Shown one piece after another: positions 26,421-34,687 of a stretch of 64,000 nt of DNA. The stretch comes from Acidobacteriota bacterium. Its GTDB lineage: Bacteria; Acidobacteriota; Terriglobia; Terriglobales; Acidobacteriaceae. Under the pieces are notes generated by a model. It was given only the letters and a program-made list of their open reading frames with translations, made no database searches and had not been told where the DNA came from. Position 1 is the first letter of the stretch. Each line of letters opens with the position of its first letter. The position numbers and the translations under genes were made by a program. The DNA lies in the NCBI GenBank assembly GCA_013289685.1, contig JABCZL010000004.1, positions 124,001-188,000 of the forward strand, in the 5' to 3' direction.

Positions 26421-26720
26421 ATGGGCAGAAAGTTCCCAGTTCTAAAGCCCAAGGACGTTGTTGCCAACCTCGAAGGTCTTGGCTTCAAGTTCAAGCGGCA
26501 GGACGGCTCTCATGCACAATACGAGAGATTGGCAGACGCGACTAAAAAACGAGCTGTTGTGACCGTCGATATGGCCATGAGTAGCGGATTCTCCAAGGAC
26601 TTGACGAAGAGCATGATTCGGCAGTCGTTGTTTGATAAGGAAGAATTCTATTCTGGGACTCCTAAGACGCAGAGTTTACCGAAACAACTTGATGCGAAGG
26701 CCGGGAAGTCGAGTGCCTAG
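26421..26720 (+). CDS. HicA-like mRNA interferase toxin
   Basis: A 99-aa protein with the small dsRBD-like fold of HicA: an opening KDVVANLEGLGFKFKRQDGS, then HAQYER with the catalytic-type His, VVTVDM, and FSKDLTKSMIRQSLFDKEEF. HicA toxins cut mRNA and are held by HicB. The order here is antitoxin then toxin. The toxin ATG follows the HicB stop without a gap. Carriage inside the inner transposon suggests addiction or cargo maintenance, which is inference. Confidence 0.7.
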   Translation: MGRKFPVLKPKDVVANLEGLGFKFKRQDGSHAQYERLADATKKRAVVTVDMAMSSGFSKDLTKSMIRQSLFDKEEFYSGTPKTQSLPKQLDAKAGKSSA

Positions 26721-26983
26721 CTTTTCTTCCATCGCGCCTTAGCAGCCTTTGCTGCGACTCTGCGGCGCTCGTCTTTCGTCATGGTCTTTAACCGTCGCTT
26801 TCCGCCGACCTGACCACCCTTGCGGCCTATTGCAGCCATGTACGCGGATAGATCAGGGGGAATCGCCGTGGGTGGTGCTGGTGGGCCTTGCGGTGGCTCT
26901 GGCGCATCCCCGGTAGATTGATCGACGATCCATTTGGCAAGCTGGTTCGGATCACGCGGACGTTTGCCCTTGCCGATAGTCAC
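26717..26983 (-). CDS. Small KGG-type basic protein, 88 aa
   Basis: Starts at GTG 26983. After a Pro-rich middle it carries IGRKGGQVGGKRRLKTMT followed by KDERRRVAAKAAKARW, a small basic motif widespread in soil bacteria and usually unannotated. A relative is encoded at 38133. Basic, Ala-rich helices suggest nucleic-acid binding, which is a guess. It overlaps the HicA stop by 4 bp tail to tail and is the last gene before the right end of the inner transposon. Confidence 0.6.
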   Translation of the reverse strand: MTIGKGKRPRDPNQLAKWIVDQSTGDAPEPPQGPPAPPTAIPPDLSAYMAAIGRKGGQVGGKRRLKTMTKDERRRVAAKAAKARWKKS

Positions 26984-27033
26984 GCCAACATCATGCCATA
27001 AGCAGGGATGCTAAAGCGAGGCTGTGAATATTC

Positions 27034-27049
27034 AAACTGACCCAGTACC
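27034..27049 (-). repeat. Right terminal inverted repeat, inner element
   Basis: AAACTGACCCAGTACC, the exact complement of 23820-23835, followed directly by the second TGAAATCC copy. Confidence 0.9.
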
Positions 27050-27099
27050 TGAAATCCACAGGGGTAGCGCCGGAATCCGACCTGTGGGAAACTACGGGT

Positions 27100-27282
27100 A
27101 TGGCTAATAAAGAAAGACTTCTGCGGGTTTCCCGCGATCCGAAGCTACCCGGCGAGTGTATTGCATGTGGGCATCAATTCACTGAGCCCAACATGCTCCA
27201 GAAATTCAGAGAGCACAATTGCAAAGAGGATGCCAGCCAAGCCGCTGCGCGGATCGTGAAAGAAGCTACCGAAGGTCACTGA
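27100..27282 (+). CDS. Small zinc-finger-like protein, 60 aa
   Basis: A cargo gene of the outer element. It has CIACG (CxxC) followed 14 residues on by FREHNC, giving a C-C-H-C zinc-binding pattern. The family is not one I can name. Small CxxC...H proteins are common in Acidobacteria genomes. Similar layout is seen in the 64-aa protein at 34493 in the third mobile element. Confidence 0.55.
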   Translation: MANKERLLRVSRDPKLPGECIACGHQFTEPNMLQKFREHNCKEDASQAAARIVKEATEGH

Positions 27283-27293
27283 AGCGGAGGGCG

Positions 27294-27620
27294 TTGGAGA
27301 TTCATTCCGCGCGGCGGTACGCGGACTCCAAGGCCACATTTTACAATTTCAACGTATACGGTGTCGGTTTGGTATACGAAGTTGGAGGAGTGTACGGTTT
27401 GGCCAGACCGATTTTCCCTGGGTCGAACCAATACACGATTCTATATGTGGGGCAATCCGGCAATCTGCGGGAACGACTTCAGAGCCACCTGAACGATCCA
27501 CCGACTGCCGGAATCACCCACTTCTTCGTAGAACGCATCGACAACTTGGCGGCTAGAACAACGCGAGAGAGACAGTTAATCGCAGAGTTCCAGCCCGTCG
27601 GCAACACGCTCCTGAAGTGA
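27294..27620 (+). CDS. GIY-YIG domain nuclease, 108 aa
   Basis: The core reads GGVYGLARP, YTILYVGQSGNLRERLQSHL, then a Glu-containing segment with TTRERQLIAEFQPVGN, which is the GIY-YIG fold in short form (GVY and YVG in place of GIY and YIG). TTG at 27294 is chosen because GGAGG lies just before it, right after the upstream stop; the ORF stays open to 27219. GIY-YIG nucleases occur in repair enzymes, restriction enzymes and homing elements. Here it is transposon cargo. Confidence 0.65.
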   Translation: MEIHSARRYADSKATFYNFNVYGVGLVYEVGGVYGLARPIFPGSNQYTILYVGQSGNLRERLQSHLNDPPTAGITHFFVERIDNLAARTTRERQLIAEFQPVGNTLLK

Positions 27621-27869
27621 CGTGCAGGTTCCATCGAACCTGCCTGTCGTTCGCTCGAAAAAGAACCGTTTATCTCCAACGTGGAGCACAGAATATCGTG
27701 CTCCCGTTGCGAGGAAGACGGTTTCGTTCGTTAAAGGATCAACGTATTCGAACTCTTTGATCTTTGCGGGCGCATGAAAAAACTCCAGGGCGGTTCCCCA
27801 TGCGTGTCGAATCCACTCGCGGACCATGGACGATGCTGCTCGATTTTCGGTTCCGATAGCTGTGTCCAT
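27576..27869 (-). CDS. Hypothetical protein, 97 aa
   Basis: Starts at ATG 27869 with TAGGAG upstream and runs opposite to the GIY-YIG gene, overlapping its end by 45 bp. The C-terminal half is beta-rich (NETVFLATGARYSVLHVGDK then RFFFERTTG), which looks like a small barrel. I do not recognise it. Codon pattern and a ribosome site support it as a gene. Confidence 0.5.
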   Translation of the reverse strand: MDTAIGTENRAASSMVREWIRHAWGTALEFFHAPAKIKEFEYVDPLTNETVFLATGARYSVLHVGDKRFFFERTTGRFDGTCTSLQERVADGLELCD

Positions 27870-28023
27870 ACCCTCAAGTCTCCTACGGCTGATCAGTCTA
27901 GTGTCATCCCGTGCTTCCTGTAAAGTCTGATCCCTTTTGCTCTAGTTCGTCGCCTGCTCTTGGTCCGTGTCCTTCAGCGTGTTACATAAGTAACGTAGCA
28001 TACTCGTGTAACATGTCAAGAGC

Positions 28024-28218
28024 TTGGATACCAAAGAACCAACTTGCTCCCTGCATCTGCGGAAGTTTCCGAAAGACGTTCGGAAGCGGTTGAACAAAAT
28101 CGCGCAGGATCTGGACGAGGACGTTCAAGAATTTGTTCCGCGTTGGCTGCAAGAACGGCTAGATCAGGAAGAAGCGAAGGCGCAAGGCAAGCCTATCGCC
28201 AAACGCAAGGGGCCTTAG
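28024..28218 (+). CDS. Possible ribbon-helix-helix-like small protein, 64 aa
   Basis: The segment LRKFPKDVRKRLNKIAQDLD then EDVQEFVPRWLQERL reads like the RHH/Arc fold found in antitoxins. The only start in frame is TTG 28024; an ATG ten bases upstream is out of frame. The stop TAG directly abuts the right terminal repeat of the outer element. Start and function are uncertain. Confidence 0.45.
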   Translation: MDTKEPTCSLHLRKFPKDVRKRLNKIAQDLDEDVQEFVPRWLQERLDQEEAKAQGKPIAKRKGP

Positions 28219-28238
28219 TTTCAAACTGCACCACTACC
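28219..28238 (-). repeat. Right terminal inverted repeat, outer element
   Basis: TTTCAAACTGCACCACTACC, exact complement of 23797-23816, followed directly by the second AGAATCTC copy. Confidence 0.92.
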
Positions 28239-28257
28239 AGAATCTCTGAAATCGAGT

Positions 28258-28285
28258 GCGAGGCGCCGATCTTACGACGCCTCGC
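28258..28285. terminator. Hairpin, probable original terminator of the GH116 gene
   Basis: GCGAGGCG (28258-28265) and CGCCTCGC (28278-28285) make a perfect 8-bp stem with a 12-base loop. Before the transposon landed this lay 15 bp after the GH116 stop codon. It also lies about 40 bp beyond the end of the convergent secreted-protein gene. Confidence 0.6.
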
Positions 28286-28327
28286 CTTCGACGGATCTCT
28301 CGAGCTTGGACCGAATCCCAATCCCTG

Positions 28328-31300
28328 CTACGAACCAGTTCCGGACAAAGTGACCTGTTGCGGACTGCCGGCAGCGCTGTCAGTGACCTTTAATATCGCG
28401 CTGCGAGCGCCCGTCGCGGTCGGCTTGAACGTCACGCTGATCGTGCAACTCGCGCTCGCCGCCAGCGAACTCCCGCAACTGTTGGTCTGCGCATAATCTC
28501 CCGGGTCGATTCCGGCGAGCGTGATGCTGGTGATCGTGATCGCTGTCGTGCCTACGTTCTTCAGCGTCACCGTCTTGGCGGAGCTGGTGGTGCCCACCTT
28601 CACCGAACCGAAGCTCAGACTGGTCGGAGTAAGTTCGGCCGTGGTGCCGGTTCCGCTCAGCGGCACCTGCTGCGGACTGCCTGCAGCATTGTCGGTGACC
28701 GTGAGGTTCGCGCTGCGAGCACCGGTCGTCGATGGCTTGAACGTCAGGCTGACCGTGCAACTCGCGGCCGCAGCCAGAGAACTTCCACAGGTCGTCGCCG
28801 TCTCCGGAAAATCTGCGGCTTCGGCCCCGGTGACCGCGATGCTGCTGATGGTCAGTGCCGTCGTTCCAACGTTGGTCAGCGTCACCTTATGAACCACACT
28901 GGTTAAGCCCACCGCCAGCGTACCAAAGCCCAGCGGTGTGGGAACAAGCTTGGCGGTCGTTCCGGTTCCGCTCAGCGGTACCTGCTGCGGACTGCCTGCA
29001 GCATTATCGGTGATGCTCACCGACGCGCTGCGCGCTCCCGTAGCCGATGGCTTGAACTGAACCTTAATGATGCAAGCTGCACCCGCCGCCAGCGAACTTC
29101 CGCAGGTACTCGTTTCCGGGAAGTCGCCGCTGTTAGTCCCGGTAATCGTAATCGCCGTGATCGTCAGCGTCGCTTTGCCGGAGTTCTTCAGGGTCACCGT
29201 TTTTATCGCGCTGGTCACGCCTGTGGCCACCGCGCCAAAGTTCAAGCTGGTAGGCGTCAGGGTCACCGCGGGACTGCTGCTCGAGTTGAACGTTGCAGTG
29301 ACGGCCTTGGCCGCAGACATGGTTACGCTGCAGGTGCCCGTTCCCGTGCAAGCTCCGCTCCAGCCGGTGAAAGTGGATCCCGCCGCCGCGATTGCGGTCA
29401 GAGTCACGACCGTACCGCTGTTGAAGTTCGCGCTACAGGTGCCCGGACAAGTGATGCCGCTCGGGCTGCTCTTGACTGTACCCGTGCCGGTGCCGGACAA
29501 GGTTACCGAAAGCGCGAAGGTCGTCACCGAGGTGTTAAAGGTGGCGGTGACAGCTTTCGCTGCGCTCATGGTCACGCTGCAAGTGCCGGTGCCAGAGCAA
29601 GCTCCGCTCCAGCCGGCGAAGGTGGATCCCGCCGCCGCGCTCGCGGTCAGAGTCACGGGAGTGCCGCTTGCGAAGTTAGCGCTGCAGGTGCCCGGACAGC
29701 TGATGCCCGCCGGGCTGCTGCTCACTGATCCTGAGCCGGTTCCGGCTTCTGTCACCGTCAATGCAAACGTCACCGCGTTGAATGTGGCCGTCACCGCTTT
29801 AGCAGCTGTCATGGTCACGCTACAGGTTCCCGTTCCAGAGCAAGCTCCGCTCCAGCCGGCGAAGGTAGATCCTGCAGCCGCGGTCGCGGTCAGAGTCACG
29901 GGCGTGCCGCTCGCGAAGTTAGCGCTGCAGGTGCTCGGACAGGTGATGCCCGCCGGGCTGCTGCTTACCGATCCTGAGCCGGTTCCGGCATCAGTCACGG
30001 TCAGCGCGAACGTTACCGCGTTGAATGTGGCCGTTACAGCTTTGGCCGCGCTCATGGTTACGCTGCAGGTTCCGGTCCCAGAGCAAGCTCCGCTCCAGCC
30101 GGCGAAGGTGGAGCCCGCCGTCGCAGTCGCGGTCAAGGTCACAGGGGTGCCACTGGCGAAGTTCGCGCTACAGGTACTCGGACAGGTGATACCGCTCGGG
30201 CTGCTGCTCACCGATCCTGAGCCGGTTCCGGTTTCTGTCACCGTCAGCGCGAACGTTACCGCGTTGAATGTGGCCGTCACGGCTTTGGCCGCGCTCATGG
30301 TTACGCTGCAAGTGCCAGTGCCAGAGCAAGCTCCGCTCCAGCCGGCGAAGGTGGAGCCCGCCGTCGCAGTCGCGGTCAAGGTGACGGGCGTGCCACTGGC
30401 GAAGTTCGCGCTACAGGTGCTCGGACAGGTGATGCCGCTCGGGCTGCTGCTCACGCTACCGCTGCCGCTCCCGGCTTCGGTCACGGTCAAAGTGAACCCA
30501 TTCGCGAGACTGAGTTTCCAGGCGCTGCGACCATGAGTGCCCGCAACCAAAGTGCGGGTGGCATGCTGGAAGTCCAGTGACATAACTCCGACATTGGGCA
30601 GTCCCGTACCGAGCACCAACCAGTTCGTGCCTCCATTACTGGTATAGAACGCACCCACGTCCGTACCGACATAATAGGTGTTGGCAACATCTGGATCGAT
30701 GGCAATGCTCGTAACTGGAATGTTTGGCAGGTCTCCGCTGATATCGGTCCACGTATTGCCGCCATTGGTTGTCTTAAACACGTGGCCGGCGGTATCGGAG
30801 TTAAAGCCGGAAAAACCGCCGCAGGTTGCGTAAGCCGTAGCGGAGGTCGTGGCGTCAACCTTAATATCCGTGACGGCTCGGGTGGTGAGAGTAAGGCCGA
30901 ACCAGTTAGAGGCCGTGCCGGAAAGGGCGTTGTTGGTGAACGTAAGTACCGAGTCGTTCGATCCGGCATAGATGGTATTGGAATCGCTGGGCGCCACCGC
31001 CACGATGGAGAGCGTGCCTCCGTTGGTGAGATCGGGAGAGATTGCGGTCCAGGTGGTTGCCCCGTCCGTGGACTGGTACAACTTATTAGCCCCCACATAG
31101 ACATTAGAAGGATTCGAAGGGTCGAGAACGACGGGTGGAATGAACCCAATTCGGTCGCCTGCAGCGATGGTCGGGGCAACGTTCGAGAATGTGTTGAGGC
31201 CGCCGCCCGTCGTCGATTTCTCAACGCAGGGGCCATGCCCGCTCACATAGACGGTGTTGGTACTGAGCGGATCGATGGCGGCGAATCCGCCGTCACCACA

Positions 31301-32827
31301 AGGAGCCACGCCGTTCCAAGTCAAAGAGTCAGTGGAGGCCTGAGGACCATTGTCCTGCGCTCCGCCGAACATACGATTTACATTCGTGGGATCGACCACG
31401 AGTGCGTTATAGAACTGCGTCAGCGCCAGCGTGCTGTTTTGACTAGTCCAGTTCACCGGGGATGTAGTGACATTGGTCGAACTCCAAACGCCCCCGTCGG
31501 TACCGACGAAAACCGTTCCAGCAGTAGCCGAGAAAGCCACGGCGTGACCATCCGTGTGCACATTCACTTTATTGGCGCCGGCGCCCAGCAGCGACCAGGT
31601 GGTGCCACCATCCGTCGTCCGGATCACTGTGGTCTGAGAGTTCGTAGAATATTGATATGCTCCTGTTCCGAAAACTACGTTGGCATTGTTGGGCGCGACT
31701 GCGAGCGCCATGTCGTACCAGCACTGTGGGTTGCAGTAATTTGGGGCAGTGGTGAGTTGGGTCCAGGTGGAGCCTGAGTTGGTGGTTTTGTACAGACCTA
31801 AGAGGCTTCCATCATTGGAGTTGGCAATGGCGGTATAAAGCGTGGCTGGGGCTGAAGGTGCCAGCGCGAGCGTGAAGCGGCCGGCCGGCGCCGTGTTGGC
31901 GACGAGCAACGGGGTCCATGTGACCCCACCATCCGTCGATCCGTAAATCCCGTTGGCTGAGTTCCCGCCTATGTAGCCAATTGCCGCGAAGGCGTTGTTG
32001 CCATTGGTCGGATCAAACACCACCCCGGTTGCGGGGAATCCGGAGCCGCCGAGGACATTCGTCCAGGTCGTGCCGCCATCGGTGGAGCGGAACACTCCGT
32101 CATTACCTGAAAGAGTTACTCCCGCTAGCAGAATCTGCCCGCTCGTAGGATGAACGGCCAGGGACCCGATCGAGCCGCCGCCGGTGATGGAGTCAAAGGG
32201 GCCAACAAAAGGTCCGGGCAGATTGGTCCAGGTCGTGCCACCGTCTGTAGACTTAAGAATTCCAGCCCCGGTGTAACCATCCAGATTATTGTTGTCCTCA
32301 CCCGTGCCGGCGTAGATGATGTTGTGGTTCGACGGATCAATGGCGATGGCGCCGATGGCAAGGCTAACCTCTCCATCGGTGAGTGGAGTCCAGTTGGTAC
32401 CGCCGTTTGTCGTCTTCCACACGCCGCCATCGGCCCCGCCAGCATAGATGACGTTGGCGTTCGTCGGATCGACAGCCAGTGCCGTCACTCTTCCAGAAAC
32501 GTTTGGCGAGCCAGTGAAAGGCTCGGCCAGCAGAGGAATAGTTGGCTCGGGACCTATCGGGGTCCAGGCAGACGTGACGGACGGCTGAATCGTCCCCTGT
32601 GCCAGGGCCTGCGCTTCCATCAACAGCCGCTTGCGAAGCGCCTTCACGCGCATGCCGGCTGGGATGTGCTTCAATGGATACGCCCGCTGTTGGCGATACC
32701 ACTCGTCACGCTGCTTGATTGACTCAGGTGACTCGAATTCCGATTCGGCCTCCTGAGCGGCTGGGACCACGACGAACAGTGCAGAGAGACAAACGACCAT
32801 CAGCGCAAGCAGGCGGAACGTCCTCAT
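28328..32827 (-). CDS. Giant secreted BNR/sortilin-like, InlB-like and choice-of-anchor D repeat protein, 1499 aa
   Basis: ATG 32827 follows GGAG and opens a signal peptide (residues 1-24). About 100-770 is a beta-propeller of BNR/VPS10 type with many STDGGTTWT-like turns, as in sialidases and sortilins but without an evident active site. Then come five near-identical 80-aa repeats (FALTVTETGTGSGSVSSSPS at the start of each, with CPSTC, WSGACSGTGTC). The end has three choice-of-anchor D/HYDIN-like modules of about 105 aa (LTPTSLNFG to SPQQVPLSGTG). No anchor motif is visible. It is probably released or attached to the cell surface; a carbohydrate or adhesion role is only a guess. Confidence 0.85.
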   Translation of the reverse strand: MRTFRLLALMVVCLSALFVVVPAAQEAESEFESPESIKQRDEWYRQQRAYPLKHIPAGMRVKALRKRLLMEAQALAQGTIQPSVTSAWTPIGPEPTIPLLAEPFTGSPNVSGRVTALAVDPTNANVIYAGGADGGVWKTTNGGTNWTPLTDGEVSLAIGAIAIDPSNHNIIYAGTGEDNNNLDGYTGAGILKSTDGGTTWTNLPGPFVGPFDSITGGGSIGSLAVHPTSGQILLAGVTLSGNDGVFRSTDGGTTWTNVLGGSGFPATGVVFDPTNGNNAFAAIGYIGGNSANGIYGSTDGGVTWTPLLVANTAPAGRFTLALAPSAPATLYTAIANSNDGSLLGLYKTTNSGSTWTQLTTAPNYCNPQCWYDMALAVAPNNANVVFGTGAYQYSTNSQTTVIRTTDGGTTWSLLGAGANKVNVHTDGHAVAFSATAGTVFVGTDGGVWSSTNVTTSPVNWTSQNSTLALTQFYNALVVDPTNVNRMFGGAQDNGPQASTDSLTWNGVAPCGDGGFAAIDPLSTNTVYVSGHGPCVEKSTTGGGLNTFSNVAPTIAAGDRIGFIPPVVLDPSNPSNVYVGANKLYQSTDGATTWTAISPDLTNGGTLSIVAVAPSDSNTIYAGSNDSVLTFTNNALSGTASNWFGLTLTTRAVTDIKVDATTSATAYATCGGFSGFNSDTAGHVFKTTNGGNTWTDISGDLPNIPVTSIAIDPDVANTYYVGTDVGAFYTSNGGTNWLVLGTGLPNVGVMSLDFQHATRTLVAGTHGRSAWKLSLANGFTLTVTEAGSGSGSVSSSPSGITCPSTCSANFASGTPVTLTATATAGSTFAGWSGACSGTGTCSVTMSAAKAVTATFNAVTFALTVTETGTGSGSVSSSPSGITCPSTCSANFASGTPVTLTATATAGSTFAGWSGACSGTGTCSVTMSAAKAVTATFNAVTFALTVTDAGTGSGSVSSSPAGITCPSTCSANFASGTPVTLTATAAAGSTFAGWSGACSGTGTCSVTMTAAKAVTATFNAVTFALTVTEAGTGSGSVSSSPAGISCPGTCSANFASGTPVTLTASAAAGSTFAGWSGACSGTGTCSVTMSAAKAVTATFNTSVTTFALSVTLSGTGTGTVKSSPSGITCPGTCSANFNSGTVVTLTAIAAAGSTFTGWSGACTGTGTCSVTMSAAKAVTATFNSSSSPAVTLTPTSLNFGAVATGVTSAIKTVTLKNSGKATLTITAITITGTNSGDFPETSTCGSSLAAGAACIIKVQFKPSATGARSASVSITDNAAGSPQQVPLSGTGTTAKLVPTPLGFGTLAVGLTSVVHKVTLTNVGTTALTISSIAVTGAEAADFPETATTCGSSLAAAASCTVSLTFKPSTTGARSANLTVTDNAAGSPQQVPLSGTGTTAELTPTSLSFGSVKVGTTSSAKTVTLKNVGTTAITITSITLAGIDPGDYAQTNSCGSSLAASASCTISVTFKPTATGARSAILKVTDSAAGSPQQVTLSGTGS
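29285..30505 (-). repeat. Five tandem repeats of about 240 bp inside the giant secreted-protein gene
   Basis: The units are highly alike at DNA level (for example CCAGAGCAAGCTCCGCTCCA recurs in each of the four downstream-lying copies), pointing to recent duplication or gene conversion. They encode the Cys-containing InlB-like repeats. Confidence 0.85.
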
Positions 32828-33254
32828 GGCGATCTCCGGTCGAAGTGTTTTTAATGTGTGCTGGATTACTGAGAGGGGGAGCCTAGTCTGCACAGACTAG
32901 GTATCGGGCTGACATCGTCTCGCGATCCGAAAGGCTTGTCAAGCAAAGAGTTGAAAGAAACCATGAGATGCGTGGCCGCTCGGTAGGGCGTCCGTTTTTC
33001 GTAGTTTTTCATTGCCGATACTCCTCAGAGATATTCCGACGCAAGGAATCTCTGAGCAATAGAGGATTCTGACCTTGCGCTCAACGTGACTGCGCCATCC
33101 AGTTCTGGGGCGATTCAAGCTGAGATATTGCAGCCTCCGCCTTCCGGTCCCTACAGAGAGGGTGACTTTCTTTTTCGGGATGTCCTAGATTGAGGCAGTC
33201 ATATTTTGCACAGTGGAGGAGCCGTGACAAAAGCAGTCGTTCGAAGGAGAATTG
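32828..33254. other. Intergenic region upstream of the giant secreted-protein gene
   Basis: About 430 bp that should carry the promoter of the giant gene. I see no gene, hairpin or mobile end in it. Confidence 0.35.
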
Positions 33255-33271
33255 CTACGAAGTGGACCGAT

Positions 33272-33503
33272 TACCACCAACTCTGAAACTCAGGCGGTGG
33301 TGGAGAATCCAGCGCAGTTGCTCGAAGATCGCCTCGCGCATAGCGATAATTCTTGCCGCAGTTCCCCACTCAAAGTCCCACCAACCCGGTCCTTCGGCGG
33401 GAAGAGTATAGATAGGTCGGCCATCGTGCACGCCGATGTAATGGGCAACGATTAAGCCGCAGTTTGGAGTCTTGCACGTCACGACCCAGTAGGCGTGTTT
33501 CAT
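33272..33503 (-). pseudogene. Frameshifted small zinc-ribbon protein
   Basis: From ATG 33503 the frame reads MKHAYWVVTCKTPNCGLIVA and on to GWWDFE, then loses sense near 33364-33370. In the next frame the DNA reads CGNCGKNYRYARGDLRATAL and stops at 33272. Joined with one inserted base it gives a 76-aa protein with two cysteine pairs (CKTPNC and CGNC), a zinc ribbon of a type common in Acidobacteria. A one-base deletion explains this; it may be real decay or an assembly error. Confidence 0.65.
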
Positions 33504-33557
33504 AGCGCCGCGAATTATACTCCTTCCTCGGGTTCGGGGAAGTCGAGGACCATGTTG

Positions 33558-33570
33558 GGTAGTGTCCTAA
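33558..33570 (+). repeat. Left terminal inverted repeat, third element
   Basis: GGTAGTGTCCTAA; complement at 34684-34696. Confidence 0.85.
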
Positions 33571-33623
33571 ACTTGCGTTATGACCTGTGCGATTACCTGA
33601 TTTATGCTTTTGAGTTGAGCCAA

Positions 33624-34083
33624 CTAGGACTCCAAAAAACCATACTCAACCGGGTAATTTGTCTGAATCGGATTGAGCGCAGCACTGTGAATAAGGAATC
33701 GAGCTGGCGAGGGGAGCGAGTAGCGATGTTTCCCGGCACAGTAAATAAGCATTGCGGCCGAGTCTATGTTGCCCGCGTTGAACGTCGTTATCTCGATTGG
33801 AAGACTTCTAAGAATGTTGTAGGCCGCAAAGGCGCTCGACGGATCGCCGCCGGGAGAAGCGAGGACGATGGTGATCTTTTTCGCATGATTTCGTATCTGC
33901 GCACTTACGACGGAAAGCAGGAGATTGGTCGTATCGGGGTTGATGGGCAAAATGAAGTTAATGATGACGTGTTCTGGCGGTTCTGGCGAAGGAGCTTGTT
34001 GTGCTGCCACCGATGACGCGGCAGTCAACACGGCCATCAGGTAGCACTACGGGAAAAATTCGCACGTTGAAGCGTATTGCCAT
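33624..34083 (-). pseudogene. Exported ClpP-like serine protease, frameshifted and truncated
   Basis: The body reads ITIVLASPGGDPSSAFAAYN, then GNIDSAAMLIYCAG with the ClpP-type Ser and ARFLIHS with the His, but it stops shortly after, so the last helices and the catalytic Asp are missing. ATG 34083 follows AAGGAGCGAGGAA and begins a signal peptide, yet one extra base near 34040 puts it out of frame with the rest; removing one C would give a smooth signal peptide ending before AQQAPS. An ATG at 34037 could start a 137-aa remnant. Both ends damaged suggests decay. Confidence 0.65.
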
Positions 34084-34492
34084 TTCCTCGCTCCTTGGGG
34101 GAAGCGTAGGTCTTTTGGCCCTTGTTCAATTGGACGCTTATTTTATCACCGGAGTCAACTAGCATTCCGCACCACGATTGTGCCACACGAAGGAATAGCG
34201 AAGAAGGTAACTTTCGGTCATTGCCCAGATCACTCGCCCATCAGCCATCAACGCATTCTTTAGGACTTGAAATTCCTAGCGGTTGGAGTAATGTGTGCCC
34301 CATGCGCCGGGCAGACATCCACCTCCCACAAAAGCCGCTTTTAAGAGATGCGGCCATTGTTGTCGCCTTGGGTGCGCTGCTCTACTTTCTCGTTTATCGT
34401 TGAGGCTCATCAACGCTCCCCACTTAACTCCCATCCGTGTAGCACAGGCGTGGGCTTCTAGCTGGAGCCCTTCGCTGCTAACCTTGCGGCCC

Positions 34493-34687
34493 ATGCAGAA
34501 GCCAGAGCTGGTGCTGAAGGCACGCGATGGGATAATCAGGGGCGAGTGTTCTTTATGTCCCGAATCCGTTTTCAGTGTTCATGTTGAGCCTTACGATCAA
34601 GCGTTTTACGAAGGAGCCTTCCGCCTTCATTTGGAACAAGTCCATGAGTGCGATGACCCCTCGAAGTCCGCATCAACGCAGTGTTAG
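34493..34687 (+). CDS. Small CxxC...H protein, 64 aa
   Basis: Starts at ATG 34493. It has ECSLCPES (CxxC) and later FRLHLEQVHE with two His, a C2H2-like zinc-binding pattern. The stop codon TAG lies inside the right terminal repeat of the third mobile element. Family unknown to me; many Acidobacteria genomes carry such short proteins. Confidence 0.55.
   Translation: MQKPELVLKARDGIIRGECSLCPESVFSVHVEPYDQAFYEGAFRLHLEQVHECDDPSKSASTQC

Larger units (their letters stand above)
23820..27049. mobile_element. Inner IS1-family transposon with passenger genes
   Basis: The ends are a perfect 16-bp inverted repeat, GGTACTGGGTCAGTTT at 23820-23835 and its complement at 27034-27049, flanked by the 8-bp direct repeat TGAAATCC (23812-23819 and 27050-27057). 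It landed 23 bp inside the outer element. It encodes an IS1-family DDE transposase and four passenger genes: the proteasome-like hydrolase, a HicB/HicA pair and a KGG protein. Its left end shares about 35 bp with the rebuilt left end of the outer element, including the subterminal TCCACAGGGGT, so the two belong to one family. Confidence 0.92.
23797..28238. mobile_element. Outer IS1-type cargo transposon (interrupted by a second one)
   Basis: The ends are a perfect 20-bp inverted repeat, GGTAGTGGTGCAGTTTGAAA at 23797-23816 and its complement at 28219-28238. They are flanked by an 8-bp direct repeat AGAATCTC (23789-23796 and 28239-28246). Removing the element and one repeat restores the GH116 stop codon and brings its terminator hairpin next to it. 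Termini starting GGT with an 8-bp duplication fit IS1-family transposition. Without the nested inner element it is about 1.2 kb and has no transposase of its own, only small cargo genes. Confidence 0.92.

Noticed and set aside
23841-27065. TCCACAGGGGT direct repeats (23841-23851 and 27055-27065) as attachment sites of an integrative element
   Set aside because: They are explained by the homologous left ends of the two nested transposons; no integrase is present.
29067-30536. Long plus-strand open frame of 489 codons
   Set aside because: It lies entirely antisense to the five tandem repeats of the giant secreted protein; its own repeats mirror that gene, and it has no start site or family motif.
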